The notes beneath the pieces were generated by a model. It saw only the letters and a list, made by a program, of their open reading frames with translations. It made no database searches and had not been told where the DNA came from. The translations under genes and the position numbers were made by a program. Positions 50,447 to 63,470 of a stretch of 64,000 nucleotides of DNA are shown in pieces. Source of the DNA: Cymbidium sinense (Eukaryota; Streptophyta; Magnoliopsida; Asparagales; Orchidaceae). Numbering within the stretch: position 1 is the stretch's first letter; every line of letters begins with the position of its first letter. The stretch is from positions 155,357,983-155,421,982 of the forward strand of contig CM038216.1 in assembly GCA_021442155.1 (NCBI GenBank). Reading direction: 5' to 3'.

Positions 50447-53400
50447 TGGAGTCGTAGGGACACCACGCAGATCTTAAGGGATACTTATTGAAGTGATCAA
50501 AAGATATGATTTAATGTAATTCATCTCAAAGATAAAAAATATCATATAGATTTAATAAGGACTCTAAGGCAAATGGGTTTACATATACCAGAGGTCTTTC
50601 CTCTACTTTATATGGATAAGTAAAGTAGAATTTATTTTATGTTGGGTTCTTTAGTTCACTGTGGAAGTAAGCTTTCATAGTTAATTACATCCTAAGAAAT
50701 AGAGATTTCTTAAGAATACTCTCGATTAAAGTAGTCAATGAGTATCTTCAAAGATTTTAAGGTTAGACTATCAAAGAATTTATTGTTATTAGAAATCAAA
50801 TGGGATTGCTCGAATAAAAACACTTCTTCATAGATTCCAAAGGAGAGTAAGTAAGAAGCACCAATGATACTAGGAAGCTTAGTGAATGCCTCAATCTACC
50901 CTATAGTGAGGCTTTATATTTTTGAAAGAGAGAAAATTATTTATTTGAGTTGAAATTTTATTAGAATGCTAAGACTTAGATTCCAGCATTACAAGATTGT
51001 GAAAATGCATAAGAGATGAGCACTTGTATTCATAGCAAAAGAGAAATGAGCCATCTCATAACCTAAATCTAGAGTGCTCTAACACAAGCTAAGAGCTCAA
51101 CCTAACTCTACTCAGGAAAAATGGGATATGGTGGTTCACCTCTGTAAGAGAGAATGAACACTTCTTAACTCTCCTGGACTTATAACCGTCTAAAGTGGAT
51201 GACAGCTAGCACCTCCTTCGCTTTAAAATCATGTAAGCCGGTCTTATATAGATGCAAGATAGCTAAGTTGTTATTTAATTAGGAAAGAAGCTAGAATCTT
51301 AAACTCACTCTCTGAGAGACTAGATAATATTTGATATACAAATATTACTTATACTAATGTTTAAAATCTACAAGTTTTTAAAATCATTTGACACATTTAT
51401 TTTCTTTAGACCAAGGCTTGGGACAATTATGCCTACATGCATGATGAAATTAATTTATGAGCTAAATTAACTAGAAGAGGTATTTTCCACTACAAGAGAT
51501 CATTCTCAAAGGTCAAGTGTATCCCTTATCGTGCAAGAGTGGAGATCCTCTCTATTCAAGAGTGACATAATATGATATATATGTTGTAGCATACAATCAT
51601 TCTAATAAGAGGTTGTTAAATCCTTCATTATCTTGATTAAAAGCCTAGGTTTTAAAATGAGATTGTGAGTTAAATTAAGATTTAGTTATGAGTTACTTAG
51701 TAAGGGTATAAAATTTAATTTTTATCCTAAAGAGCCTACCACATCTAGGCCACACATCAAATTATCACATTTTAAGAAACCTATGAAAAATATATCATTT
51801 CTATTGCACAAACTAAACACAATAATCAAACATCTAAATTTCATAAAAGAATAAGAGGCTAATGTGGTCGGGTACCGCCATACATCCCGAAAAGAAAAAA
51901 CAGTTGGGTAGCCGAGCTCTACCCTTATACAACCCAGATTATAATTAAATTTTACAAATGAAATGAATGTTATGGGAGTCTTCAATTCTTGTTCTTCTGT
52001 CCTTCTTCAGATTAGTTCGCTCCAGGCTTCACAGGGCCTCCTAGGTCTTTGCCTTCTAGCCATTGCTCATCCTACACCCCAAGCACTAATACTAATCCTA
52101 TTATAAAAATTACATATTCATGAAAAATAAAGTCTAACTATACCTTCAAAACAAACATTAGGTAAACAAACATACAAGCCAAGCAATTATATTTCACATA
52201 TTTGGAATTAGTACACTTGGGTAGCCAAGCCCACCTATCCTAATTGGTTTATGCTTAGGGGCATAAGTAGCACTTGCAAGCAAGAATATTTATATTCATT
52301 TTTATCAGCACAATCCCCTGCATAATACATCATTAGGCTACTAACGACCTAACTTTCAATCTATGCACAAACAATTCTAACATCCAATCTAAAATATTAC
52401 ATCATAAAATAAAACACATCACCATAACATACATCGGCCTAACTTAATACTAAAGTCAGTGACTTAGTATTCTAATGTGTGCGCTAAGATTTAGTGTGAT
52501 ATGTCTTGATTAAGCTTTGAAAGTATGGTTATCTAAAGTTTTAAAATTATTTAATTTGACCATTAGTGATGCTTCCACTTCAAGTCTTTTAATAGATTGA
52601 TTGATTTTAACTTCCCTATTCTCATTTTATTCAACGCTTACTTAGCATCCAACTATTATAAAGGGATGAAAGAGACTTAACCCCCTTCATTCATACCCTA
52701 AGTTATTTTCTAAAGGTAAATTATTATAGCATTGATTTTCTTAGTGAACCACTTATAAATTTTTACTGAGCCTAAGTTTACTTTAGTTTCAAGGAATCTT
52801 ATTTAAACATGAAAAGAATCTTAGGACTATTAAAATTATTTCACCATCCATGAGTAATATTTCACTACTTTCTTTCATTATCAATAATGTTCACATTATT
52901 TCATCTTTAATCTTCTTAATATTTGATTTAACACATATACAAGTAATATACTCATATTTTTGCACACTCAATGAATGTTAATACATGAATTTGATAGAAA
53001 AGAAATATTTCATCTCATAGCTAAGCATGTACAAATATGTATTAGAAATTTAAGCAAGTACGTGCCGTTATGAAACTAGAGAAGTGAGATATCTAAAACC
53101 ACTTTGAGAGTACTTAAATCCTTGTGTTATCGGGATGTCTAGACTATATACTTGCTAATTTAAATACATGTAAACATATACATAACATTGAAATAAAACC
53201 ATGCAAATGTTATATAAAAATTTTTATTTATGTAAAATCTAATGGCATGAAGAGAAATGTTTTATCACATATTCTAGGACATGTATACACATAAATGAAA
53301 TTAAGCAAATGCATGCCATTGTTAAACCAAGGAAATGAGATTATCTAAGACCTCCTTAGGGCTACTTAAAGCTTCGTGTTATTGGGATGTCCAGAATATA

Positions 53401-56400
53401 TACTTTCTAGCTCAAATACATATAAGCATACAAATAAAATATAAAGATAAAATAATCTATTACTATCCTTAAGCTACAACTAAGTAGAGACTTCATTAAC
53501 TACTTATAACAAACATTGATTTAAATCTTATACTATTATATTCATTTTTATTTTCTAGTTTCAAAATAATTTTAGATTTATTAGTGATAAAAGTCACACC
53601 ATATATTAACATTTATCCAACTCATGCAATTTGGATGTAATCATATTCTTTTAATTTTCTTTTGAAAACATGAACACATGAAACAAATGGCATGCACATT
53701 TATGATAATTGAAATAAAGTGTTTAAACATCACCACACAACATACTCAATTTCGTTGAATCTTAAGGACAATCAAGCCAAATAAATATTTTTTAACACTA
53801 ACCAAAATTTTTGTAAGATTTATTTTTAATGTTTAAGTTATTAAAACTTAAAAAGGAGAAATGATACTTCGGATTCACCCTATCCCATGTTGGTTATTTA
53901 ATATACTTAAGGAAGAAAATTAAATAAGTTTTATGAGTTGATTAGGCTTGAGCCATTTATCACATCAATTTGATTATCCTTCCTCAAACTTTAATTTAAT
54001 TAACCACTTGATCATGAGCCTTCAATGATATGCTTTGGAAAAATAAAATTAGCAATGCACATAAAGGAGTCTAATGCAATTAGGCTCATGCTTAAGAGTT
54101 AATTAAATTAAAGAAAAAATAAGTTAAATACTCTTATGATTTTCCCACACCCATGAGATAATCATAATTTCTTTAATGACTTTATGCTATTAAACACATA
54201 AAGGGATTAATGGGTTGCACTTGAGTTATTTGAATCAATTTCAATTTTTATTTTATTTTTTGATTTTTTAATTATTCCTTAATTATTAAACACATTAATT
54301 AAATCTTCATAAAGAAATACACTTGGGAAAAAAATTAGTATGGGGTCCTAATTATTTCCCTCATCATACCCATTGTTTACATTGATTAATTAACACCAAT
54401 TATTTAATTTTAATTGTTCATTAATTTTAGTAACTATTTAATTAATTAAATAGGGTAATTTGGGTTAAAATTCTAAAATCTTTAAACCACATGGCAAATA
54501 ACTCCAAGAAAATTATAAGAAGTAAAGGACATCCCATAGAATCATCCCACTAAATTTAGAATTAAATAGCCAAGTAATTTGACCTTAATAAAGGTAATTA
54601 ACCTGAGCTTCAAACCTTAATTAAGTACTATTCATTAGGTGTTAATTAGGGATTTTATTTTTGTTAAATTGTCCTATGTCTAAGCTTTCCAAATGGATTT
54701 ATTTATATTTTTTTAAAATTTTCTATAATTAGTTATGATTTTTTGAAATTATGGCTATTTAATTATATTTTTATAATTAATCCTTTTAAACCGTCGACAC
54801 CATACGGATGATGACGGGATAGCACTTTCCACACAACACCATGATATTGGCTACTTAAATCATCCTACGATAATGGCACCAAGCGATGTCATCGACCATC
54901 GATCTTAAATGATTAGATTAATCTTGTGATTTCAAAGGGATTAAATTAAGATTTCTAACACGATTACACACAGTCGTTCATTCTATTCACATAGAATGGA
55001 TAGCCAGTGATCTATCATCCCATGAGTGCTGGAAGATGGACATCGTCCACCATCTGCCACTCAATCCATGCTCGTCGGAGCTCGTTCAACAAAAGAATTG
55101 ACTCCAAAATAATCAGGGAATAAATCTAAAGAGATCTACGATGGACTTCACATGAAAACATGATTTACTTCAAAAAAAATACCAGCACCTAATGGCCAAG
55201 ACTACAGTTGTCAAATTTTTAGCTCGTCGGAGATAAACTGGCAGTCCAATGACTGAGATAGCTTCATCTTGAAGAAACGAAACCCTATTGAGAAGATCTC
55301 AAGCTGCCTCCCCACCGATCGATCTGTACACCAACCACCGCCACAAAGCTCACCGGATTTGGTCTAGGGATGTATTCCGGTGATCGAATTGCTCGGGAAA
55401 TAATTCATTTTGATTCATCGGGTGAGGTGAAGGTGTGGGAAGAGTTAATTTGAGTTTGGTGTAGGTTTGAGGAGTTTGGATGGACAGAGCTCTCAGGTCT
55501 GCACGGGAAGCTCATGAGAGAGTGAGGGACTGTGATACTCTTAAGAAGTTGAACTAAGGGTTGGGATTGGTTTAGCCTTTAGCAGCCGTGTGGTCGGAGG
55601 TGGCATGGGACTGCTAAGTTGGATGAGTATAAGAAGTTGAGGGAGTATAGTGAGCTGTCATGATGTGTACACTCCTCCTTAAGTGGACCAATGGTTTCCC
55701 ATGGGTTAACTCACCCTCTCTTGGTCAAAGGCTAAACCCAATAACCTTGGGTTAGGTTGGGTTAATGATCATTTTCCAAGAAAGACCAAAGGTGGTTGCC
55801 AAGGGGTGGGGAGTTGGAGAACCCTTCCAAATGAGGATTTTATCCCATTTGGAGGGCTTGGTTCAATGGATTTGACCCAAACTAGGTTTACCATGGCTTA
55901 GGCCCACTTGGGTAGGCTTATGTTCATCTAAGGATGAGTCATGCTAAGTTTGGTTGGGTTTAAACTTGGTTTGGTTGGGTTTGGCTCAATTTGACTCATG
56001 TAAGTCAAATGGGTCATGTTGGGCAAAGTTGACCACTTTGACTAAATTGGGTCAAAGTGAGGGGTAAGTTTAATTGGTCATTTGGAATGAGTGAATACAA
56101 TTGGTTTGATTCAATTTGGGTTAGATTTGGATTTAGTTCATATAGTTCAATTTGGGTCAAATGAGTCATGTTGACTAGTTTGATCAAATTGTCTAAATTG
56201 GCTTGAGTATGAGTTAGGTTTATGTTCAATTGATCATTAGTGATTGATTGGAGGAGTTGATTTGAATTGATTTGGATTAGGGAATGATTTGCTTCAATAT
56301 GACATTTTAGGTCAAATTGGGCTAAGTAGGTCAATTAGGTTGAGTTGACCCAATTGGGTCCAATTGAAAGTTGGAACATGTTCAATATTCAATTGGTGAC

Positions 56401-57290
56401 TAATTGGAAGCATTAATTTTAATCAATTTGATATAGGATTTGATTTGGTTCAATTTGACATTTAGGTTAAATTGGGTCAACTTGGATTAAAAGACTAAAT
56501 TGGCTTAATTATGTTCAATTGATTATAGTGGAGTGTTTAATAGTGACCCACAATCATTAATGAAGAGATTGGATGTCTTGGTTTGATCCAAGAGGAATTT
56601 GATTGGAGTTTGGCTTAATAATTCTTTGTTACTTTGGGTCAAGTAGCTTAGTCAAGTCAACTTGGACCAATTGAAGTTATGGATGGTTGGGATGTATTCA
56701 ATGATGAATTTGAAGTTGGTTGGTGACTTTAATTACAATTGATTTGGGATTGATTGAGTTTTGGCTCATTTCAATTTTTAGGTCAAATGGGTTAGCTTGG
56801 GTTGATCAAATATGCTTGATCCAATTGGCTTGATTGCAAGTGTTGGAGTAATTTGAAATGATCTATTGAATAGTTGGAGTGATTGAGAAAATTAAATCGC
56901 ATTTATTTTGCCTGAATGGGTTTCAATAGAGTTATAGAATTGTGGTGGGTTAACTTGGATTATGGTTCAAGTTAATTTTGGCTTGGAGGTTGGATTGGAA
57001 AATCAAATTCAATTAAGATCGATTGAATAAGTTTGAATTTGCTTAGCTCCAATCACATCAGCTTAAGTTTGGATGAGTTGATGGGCATGAGTCTTTTTTT
57101 AAGCCTTAGGTAGGTGAAGCCCACTTGTCCTAAGGCAAACTCTAAGCTTAGGTTTAGTGTTTCCTTAACAACTAGAAGTGTCCTAATACTAAGGAAGTCT
57201 AAGTGTCTAGAAGAATCCTAGATCTAAGATGGGAGGGATCAATCCTCAATCCAAAAGTGAGGTCAACAATAGTAATAATAATCAAATATA
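50447..57290 (+). mobile_element. Full copy B of the giant non-coding repeat
   Basis: Collinear with copy A: TGGAGTCGTAGGGACACCACGCAG at the left end, the AATACTCTCGATTAA block (50716), a middle block near 52465, a GC-richer promoter-like zone (54795-55560) and TTGGGTCAA-type degenerate repeats (55980-57060). The tail ends GTGAGGTCAACA (about 57261-57272). Divergence from copy A is clearly greater than that between A and C. No open frame of note. Confidence 0.65.
53035..53430. repeat. Internal duplication within copy B
   Basis: A block running from AAATTTAAGCAAGTACGTGCC to the ACATACAAATA-like text occurs at about 53048-53190 and again at about 53296-53430, roughly 245 bp apart. It is diverged by many substitutions. 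Copy A holds only one version (about 8930-9060). Confidence 0.7.
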
Positions 57291-58624
57291 AACTATTAAT
57301 TCAAAACTGAATAAAGAAGTAAATATATCACATAAGTTTTAAATTGCAAATTAAGCTAACAAATTGAAATAAAAGTCATCCTTAATTGTATGAAGCATTC
57401 AAGTAACAGTTAGCCTAAGCTTATGATGGAGATCATAACATAAATGAAAATAAGTTATATCATAAATTTTCATAATAAAAAACCATCACCTTATACTCAT
57501 TTGCAAGTAATAAAATATTAAATTAAAATTTTATAAGAAAAAGGAATGAAGAAATTGCCCATAAGTCAAAAATAGAGTTGCCACTTATTAAAGCTATGGT
57601 GATGAGTCTTTGATGAAGTTACTAATCACTTCTTGCACATTTTCAAGTTTGAGCTTCAATACCAAAAATGGTGGAGGAAGATTGTGGGATTGTGGGAAAG
57701 AATGGGGCGACCAATTTTGGTTATGCTATATATAATGGGAGAGAGCTAGAAGATGTCTTTTGGACTACTAAATATAAGAGAAAGGTAAGGTTTTAGTAGC
57801 AATCAAGAGATACTAAGGTAAAAGATGGTTAGTATAATGGTTATTCTGTGAAGTATAAGACTTCGATGGGTTATTTCTAAAAGTTGAGAGAGTGTAAGGG
57901 CTTGGTTGTAAGTAGTTTAAGATGGGATTAGTATTTAAAAATGAAGCATATGAGTTTTGGATAAGTGTTGTAAGGTGTGGGAATCATTGGGAGAGGTTAG
58001 GTGATAGGTTGTAATGTCAAGTGAATCGCCATCAGTCAGTTCAGCTATAAGAGTGAGATAAGGACATTTCCCCCATCAATTTATCAAGAGCAGAAGAAAA
58101 GTGAGGTCAAAAGGGGACGAGATGAAGAGACTACGTGAGGGCAAGACTAAGTTAGGGCGATGGTGTTGGCATCGGTGTTAGGCGATTGTTCGAGCAACGT
58201 CAAGCCTGGTGTTCGTGGCTAGTAGGGCATGCATGACGGAGGGATATTGAGTGATTTCAGTGGCTGTGCAAAGTTTCCACACACCAAACCAAGCAAGAAG
58301 GTAGGTTTTTATGTCGAATCAAATCCATAGCATTCTTGAGTGTCCGACGATGAACTCAGCAGCAAAGAACAAACTTGGTATGACATTCATGCTAAAAATT
58401 TAGGTTTTCTTTCTCTTGATCTTTGTTAGAATAAGATGTATATTTCTGTTACATGTTTCATGTTGTTTTATATCTAAAATAGTGTAGAATTTTAAATATG
58501 TGAATTTTCATAAGCAAATAATCATCATAACTATCTATAAATGTAAAATATTGAAAAATATGAATATATATAAATAATATAGTTGTAATTTAGTAGAAAC
58601 AATTTTATTATGTAATCTATTTAA

Positions 58625-58683
<59 letters not shown>

Positions 58684-59534
58684 AATTATTTGTGTATGAA
58701 TTATGAAGATTTAAAGGAGAAAAAGAAAAGTATATCTATATATATACATACACTCATATTTATAGAATCAAGTCTTTAAAATTTTAAAGTAAATATTCAT
58801 ACTTCTAATTTATGATAATATTATTGCTTTTTTTAAAATTGTTTATTTGTAATATCATAGATGGATTTACATTGATTGCTATTATAATGTTTCTCTTGAT
58901 TTACCTATTCTTTGAATACTAATCATATTAAAATGTATGTTCCCAAAATTTTATAATGTTTAAGGTTCAATCAAGCTTGATATGTTATAGGAAAATATTG
59001 AATGCAAATGAAAATATATGAATATCATGAATTATATAAATTGTTTATTTATGTATATTGACTGATGCAGTTTCACCCTTTTATGATAATAGTTGTGGAT
59101 GCTAATAAAATATTATTGCTATTGAAGTACCTTAAATGGTAAAACTTTAGATGGTGACTCTTGTAATAGTTGTAAATGATATATATAAGATAAAATATTA
59201 TTCTATATGATTGAATATATTAAACCCTCTTGATGGATCATAATTGAATATAAACTATCATTTGTTCTTATACGAATTTATTATGTTTAACTGGCATACA
59301 TATTATTATTTTTTAACTATGTTATTGTATTTTTTAAGTATAATTATTCACTAGTTGGGGCTTACTAATTATATATCCAATTATGAGGCCAAGGCTTGAA
59401 TAGTTGACTTGTGCCAAATTTGCATGATTTCAATCATGTAATAGTTAAATCACTCCTTCATGGTTAAGTTATTAAAATATAATTATATTCTAGAAAAATA
59501 ACATTATTAATAAATTATAATTATAATTGATATG
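57291..59534. other. Non-coding spacer
   Basis: AT-rich DNA with no supported gene. A GC-richer zone at 58020-58260 shows no ORF or motif that I recognise. Confidence 0.4.
58627..58679. repeat. (AT)n microsatellite, about 26 repeats
   Basis: An uninterrupted AT dinucleotide run. Confidence 0.95.
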
Positions 59535-60223
59535 TGAAAATTCTAGTCGAAACAATCTTGATCAAAGCCTAATAATCAAGCAGATCAGCGTTTATTATGT
59601 CGACTCTTAAACATAGGTGTTTATAGTCAAATCGGCGTCTTGTGAGCGAATCAACAAGATATCATAATTCCGACATCATTTGGGCATTCAAATGCAATAC
59701 ATCATATGATCAAGGGGATCATTTTGAGCCGTCATGAAGTGGAGTGCGGGTTTTGTATGTATTTACAAGATGTCACTCCCATATAAAAGCCCATTCCTCA
59801 TATGAGGGAGGCGTGAAGGAGAAAGGAGGCCAGCAAGAGAGAGGAGAGCTAAAGATCCTCAAGCAATCGTACCACTTTCGGGTTGTCAACCACTGCCGCA
59901 TCGGCCCGGCCATCCTCGCCATCGTCGACCATTGTTCGTTAAATCATCATTATCGTCGGTCATCGCGTCCATCATCGTCAAATCGGCGTCTTTGTCGTCA
60001 GCGTCGTCGTCAACTTTGTCGTCGCAACATTGTCCATTTCTCATATCTGATTCTGTAATCCGGTGTCGGAAGATCTTGTACTGAAACATACATAGTGAAA
60101 GCTTTCTTGGGTAGGCCGTGGTTTTCCCTCTTTTGAGATTTTCCACGTAAAATTGTTTTATTGTTCACTCTTTAAATACACTATTGTGCGGATTTCTCAA
60201 AATAAGCGTAAACTTTACTCTAC
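59535..60223 (+). repeat. LTR-like direct repeat, left
   Basis: Shared with the right copy are AATCTTGATC, GCGTTTATTAT, CGACTCTTAAACAT, CAAGATATCATAATTC, ATCATTTTGAGCCGTCA, ATTCCTCATATG, a long CGTCGTC/CATCG-rich stretch, GGAAGATCTTGT and CTCTTTTGAG. The promoter-like TATAAAA lies at 59782. An open frame of 104 codons here is low-complexity His/Arg/Ser and is not a gene. Confidence 0.7.
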
Positions 60224-60529
60224 CATGGCTCCAACATAGCTTTCATCTTGAATTCGATTCCCATTATTTCATCTTAAATGGTTTACAAGATCAAAACCAC
60301 CATCGAGGTGGAGCATTTCAAGCTTTTAAAGGGCAAAGAATGAAGATTTCAAACTTTGTTTTTGTTGCTTAACGGGGCAACTCTTAATCTCGTGGAGGAT
60401 ATTTCATTGAGAAGAGATATAACTGCAAATTATATTTTTCCAATCATACTCATGGAAATACAAGGCCAAGGTTAAGGAGCAACTTTGGCTACAACCACAA
60501 ATGGATGTTTTAATCTCTTTGATACAGTT

Positions 60530-61420
60530 TTTCGAGCAAAGACTCGACAAGCAACCTAGGATGGGTCAAGGTCTGGTGGACTTCTACCTCTTTCTGTTAA
60601 CGTCGAGCAAGACTCGACAACAACCTAGGATGGGTCAAGGTCCATGGACTTCTACCCTTCCGCATCATCGAGCAAAGACTCGACAAACAACCTCTGATGG
60701 GTAAAGGTTCTTGGTGGACTTCTGACCTCTTCCACAGTTAACGTCATCGGTGACTCGACAAACCTTTGATGGGTCAAAAGGTCCTTGGTGGACTTACACT
60801 ACTTCCACATTGCGTCATCGAAAGACTCGACAAACAACTGGGATAGGTCAAAGGTCCTTGGTGGACTTCCACGACCTCTTCCATACAGTTAACGCCATCA
60901 ACACTCGACAAACAACCTGGAAGGTCAAAATCCTCGGATTCAATTCAACCTCTTCCATATAGGTTAACGTCATTCGAACATGGAACAACCTGATAGTCAA
61001 AATCCTCGGCGGATTGATTCTCTTCCATAGTTAACGTCGTGAGCGACTACAAACAACCTGAATAGGTCAAAAGGTCTTGGTGGACTTCCCACCTCTTCCA
61101 TAAGTTAACGCCATCGGGCAACACCGACAACAACCCGGATAGGTCAAAATCCAGTTGATTCAATTCCATACGTTGCGTCAGTAAAGACTTACAACAACTT
61201 GGATAGGTCAAAATCCTTTGATTTCCTCTTCCATACGAGTTAATGTCATCGAGCAAAGACTGCGACAACAACCCCGGATATGTCAACCTCTTCCATATAG
61301 GTTGCGTCTGCTAACACTAACAAACAACCTCGGATGGGTGAAATCATTCAATTGACCTCTTCCGCAGGTTAGCGTCGTCAGTAACACTCTAAACATCCTA
61401 GATGGGTCAAAATTCTCATT
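60530..61420 (+). repeat. Tandem array, ~70 bp unit, about 13 copies
   Basis: Anchored on a motif like ACTCGACAAACAACCTNGGATGGGTCAAA, which recurs near 60541, 60612, 60676, 60753, 60825, 60903, 60982, 61045, 61120, 61187, 61258, 61314 and 61383 (spacing 56-79 bp). Units also share GGTGGACTTC, CCTCTTCCATA and GTTAACGTCATCG. Copies differ largely by small deletions. Confidence 0.85.
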
Positions 61421-61915
61421 ATGTCATCCCCGCTGACTACTTGGTCGCCCGGTCGTCACCTAAATTAATTAGCCATATAACCGGTCATTTGCGGTCATTG
61501 GTCACCACCATCGTCGCCGGTCATCCTGCCGACTTCAGCGTCGATTAAGCCATCGTCGTGCGCCGGTTAATTTTGTCGACCACCCGTCGGCCGCCAACCA
61601 GCATGGCGTCCGCCGCTATGTACGGTCCTTTTCGACCATCGCCGGCAATCTCCGCTGGTCACCACCATCGTCGCCGGTCATCCGCCCATTCTGGCGCCCA
61701 TGCCGTTTCTGATACGGTTGCTTGCCGTACCCGTCGTGCTGTAATACTATGCTATGTTGGTCAATCTACCGTCGCGTCATTGCCGCTGACCCGAAATCTC
61801 CAGGTCATTATCATCTGGTTATCAGTGCCACCATCGCTCATCGTCGCGAATAAGTCGGCCACTATAAATCTTCGTCACCCCATCTGGTGATGCTTCAAAC
61901 CCGGTGTCGACGATG
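61421..61915. other. CG-rich non-coding stretch
   Basis: Rich in CGCCGGTCAT and CACCACCATCGTCG phrases, repeated at about 61503-61530 and 61658-61685. An open frame at 61558-61890 is compositionally driven and carries no recognisable domain. Confidence 0.5.
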
Positions 61916-62125
61916 ATTCACCTCTTCGAGGGGAGCCTGTATGAACTCGGTCTTGATAGCCTCGATCCGGTCGGTCCGACGAGGTTAGTTAACACCTCTT
62001 TCGAGGAAAGCGAGCCTTTCAGTATGAACGGGTCTTGATCACTCATCCCGGTTTCCAGGTTAGTTAACACCTCTTCGAGGGAAAAGCGGAGCCTTCCTTA
62101 TGAACTACGGTCTTGATGGCCGCGA
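61916..62125 (+). repeat. Tandem array, ~75 bp unit, three copies
   Basis: The unit reads GTTAGTTAACACCTCTTCGAGG, then GAGCCT, TATGAACT and CGGTCTTGAT, starting near 61919, 61990 and 62068. The first copy lacks the GTTAGTTAA part. Copies differ mainly by one- to three-base indels. Confidence 0.8.
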
Positions 62126-62810
62126 CCTTCTCTCAAAAGAAGGTGCTTCTCCCAACCATATTTATAGACCACTAAAGAAAAAACCGCCTTGTGAAAGCAG
62201 CGAAACCTTCAAAACCGTCGTTGGGTGAGCGCCAGAGCCAGCGACTTAGCCTGTGCCAGCGCGCATGTATAGCGAATCGGATCCATGGTCGCAATCTGCG
62301 GCCATCGGTCCGCTTTATAGCTCCATGCGACCGGACGCAATCATATCCGATCCGCATGCTCTTCGATATGACGCACAATGACTCGACATGGCATTAACCG
62401 CCGACTTAGCAGCCGCCATGACCACCGAGCGCCATATGACGACAGCAGCAGCCGCTCAAACAGACGACCCGACCGCGTGGTTTCTGATTAACATGAGATT
62501 GCGTTCCCATGATCACCGCTATATATGACATAATCAGTTTTGTGATGCCTGACATATGTTAACATGTATATGTGGCGCATGGATATGTCTTGTAGCACAT
62601 AAACTTCAGCAGGCGTCAAGATTCCGGATGTCAAATGAAATCTCATACCTACTGCGCATTTGAGGCGATTTATAATCATAATCCCATAAAGATCGTTCTC
62701 AAATGTGTGGTTAATGGACTTGCAGATTACGTTGAAGAATTTACTATTTTGAAGTACTTGACACATATTTTTTGGATGATTGAGATAATATCATCCAAAA
62801 ATAGAGAAAG
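62126..62810. other. Internal region of the LTR element, right part
   Basis: Non-coding or very decayed. A 66-codon frame at 62635-62835 contains LADYVEEFTILKYL but matches no family that I can name. Confidence 0.35.
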
Positions 62811-63470
62811 ATATGACCGAAAATTCCTCTGGTGAAGCGAATCTTGATCTGCAATTGTCAATCAAGACTAGAGATGGCGTTTATTATCAATCGACTCTTA
62901 AACATGGAGTGTTTATAATCAAATCGGCGTCTTTGACGAATCTAACAAGATATCATAATTCGACATCATTTGAGCATTCAAATGCGAAATATCATATGAT
63001 CAGGGATCATTTTGAGCCGTCAGATGAAATTGGGTAATACGGTTTTATGTATAAAGATACTTCTCCATCTATAAAAACTCTCATTCCTCATATGGGGAAA
63101 AGTGAAGGAGGAAAACAGAGATGAGAGAGCTTAAGATCCTCCAGCATATTACCACCACGGTTGTCGACCACCGCGACGCCATCGGCCACCGTGATCCTGC
63201 TCGTCGACCATTGTTTTTCATTATCGTCACACATGGTCATCGGCGTCAACATCATCATCGACATCGGCGTAACTTTGTCGTCGTAATCGGCTGTACATCA
63301 TTGTATTTTCATATTACTGATCCCGTCGGAAGATCTTGTTCTAAAACGGATACATTGAAAGCTTTTCTTATTTGATTTTCCTCTTTTGAGGTTTTAAATA
63401 AAATTAGTTTTATTATTCTCTTTAAATAGGGTGTCTTTGGATTTCACAAGCTAAACTTTTACTCTACCGC
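62811..63470 (+). repeat. LTR-like direct repeat, right
   Basis: Partner of 59535-60223, with TATAAAA at 63070-63076. It starts near TGACCGAAAATTCC and ends soon after AAACTTTTACTCTACC. It differs from the left copy by many indels as well as substitutions. Confidence 0.7.

Larger units (their letters stand above)
59535..63470 (+). mobile_element. Non-autonomous LTR element, CG-rich
   Basis: Two direct repeats (about 59535-60223 and 62811-63470) with the same internal order flank about 2.6 kb without a recognisable gag or pol. The internal region holds two tandem arrays (60530-61420, 61916-62125) and a CG-rich stretch. A TATAAAA box in each repeat (59782-59788, 63070-63076) gives a plus orientation. 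Borders are approximate; no convincing primer-binding site, polypurine tract or target duplication was found. Confidence 0.65.

Noticed and set aside
59744..60058. 104-codon protein rich in His, Arg and Ser
   Set aside because: It lies inside an LTR-like repeat and results from a CGTCGTC/CATCG-rich sequence; the right LTR copy does not keep the frame.
61558..61890. 110-codon open frame
   Set aside because: Composition-driven in CG-rich DNA with internal repeats; no domain.
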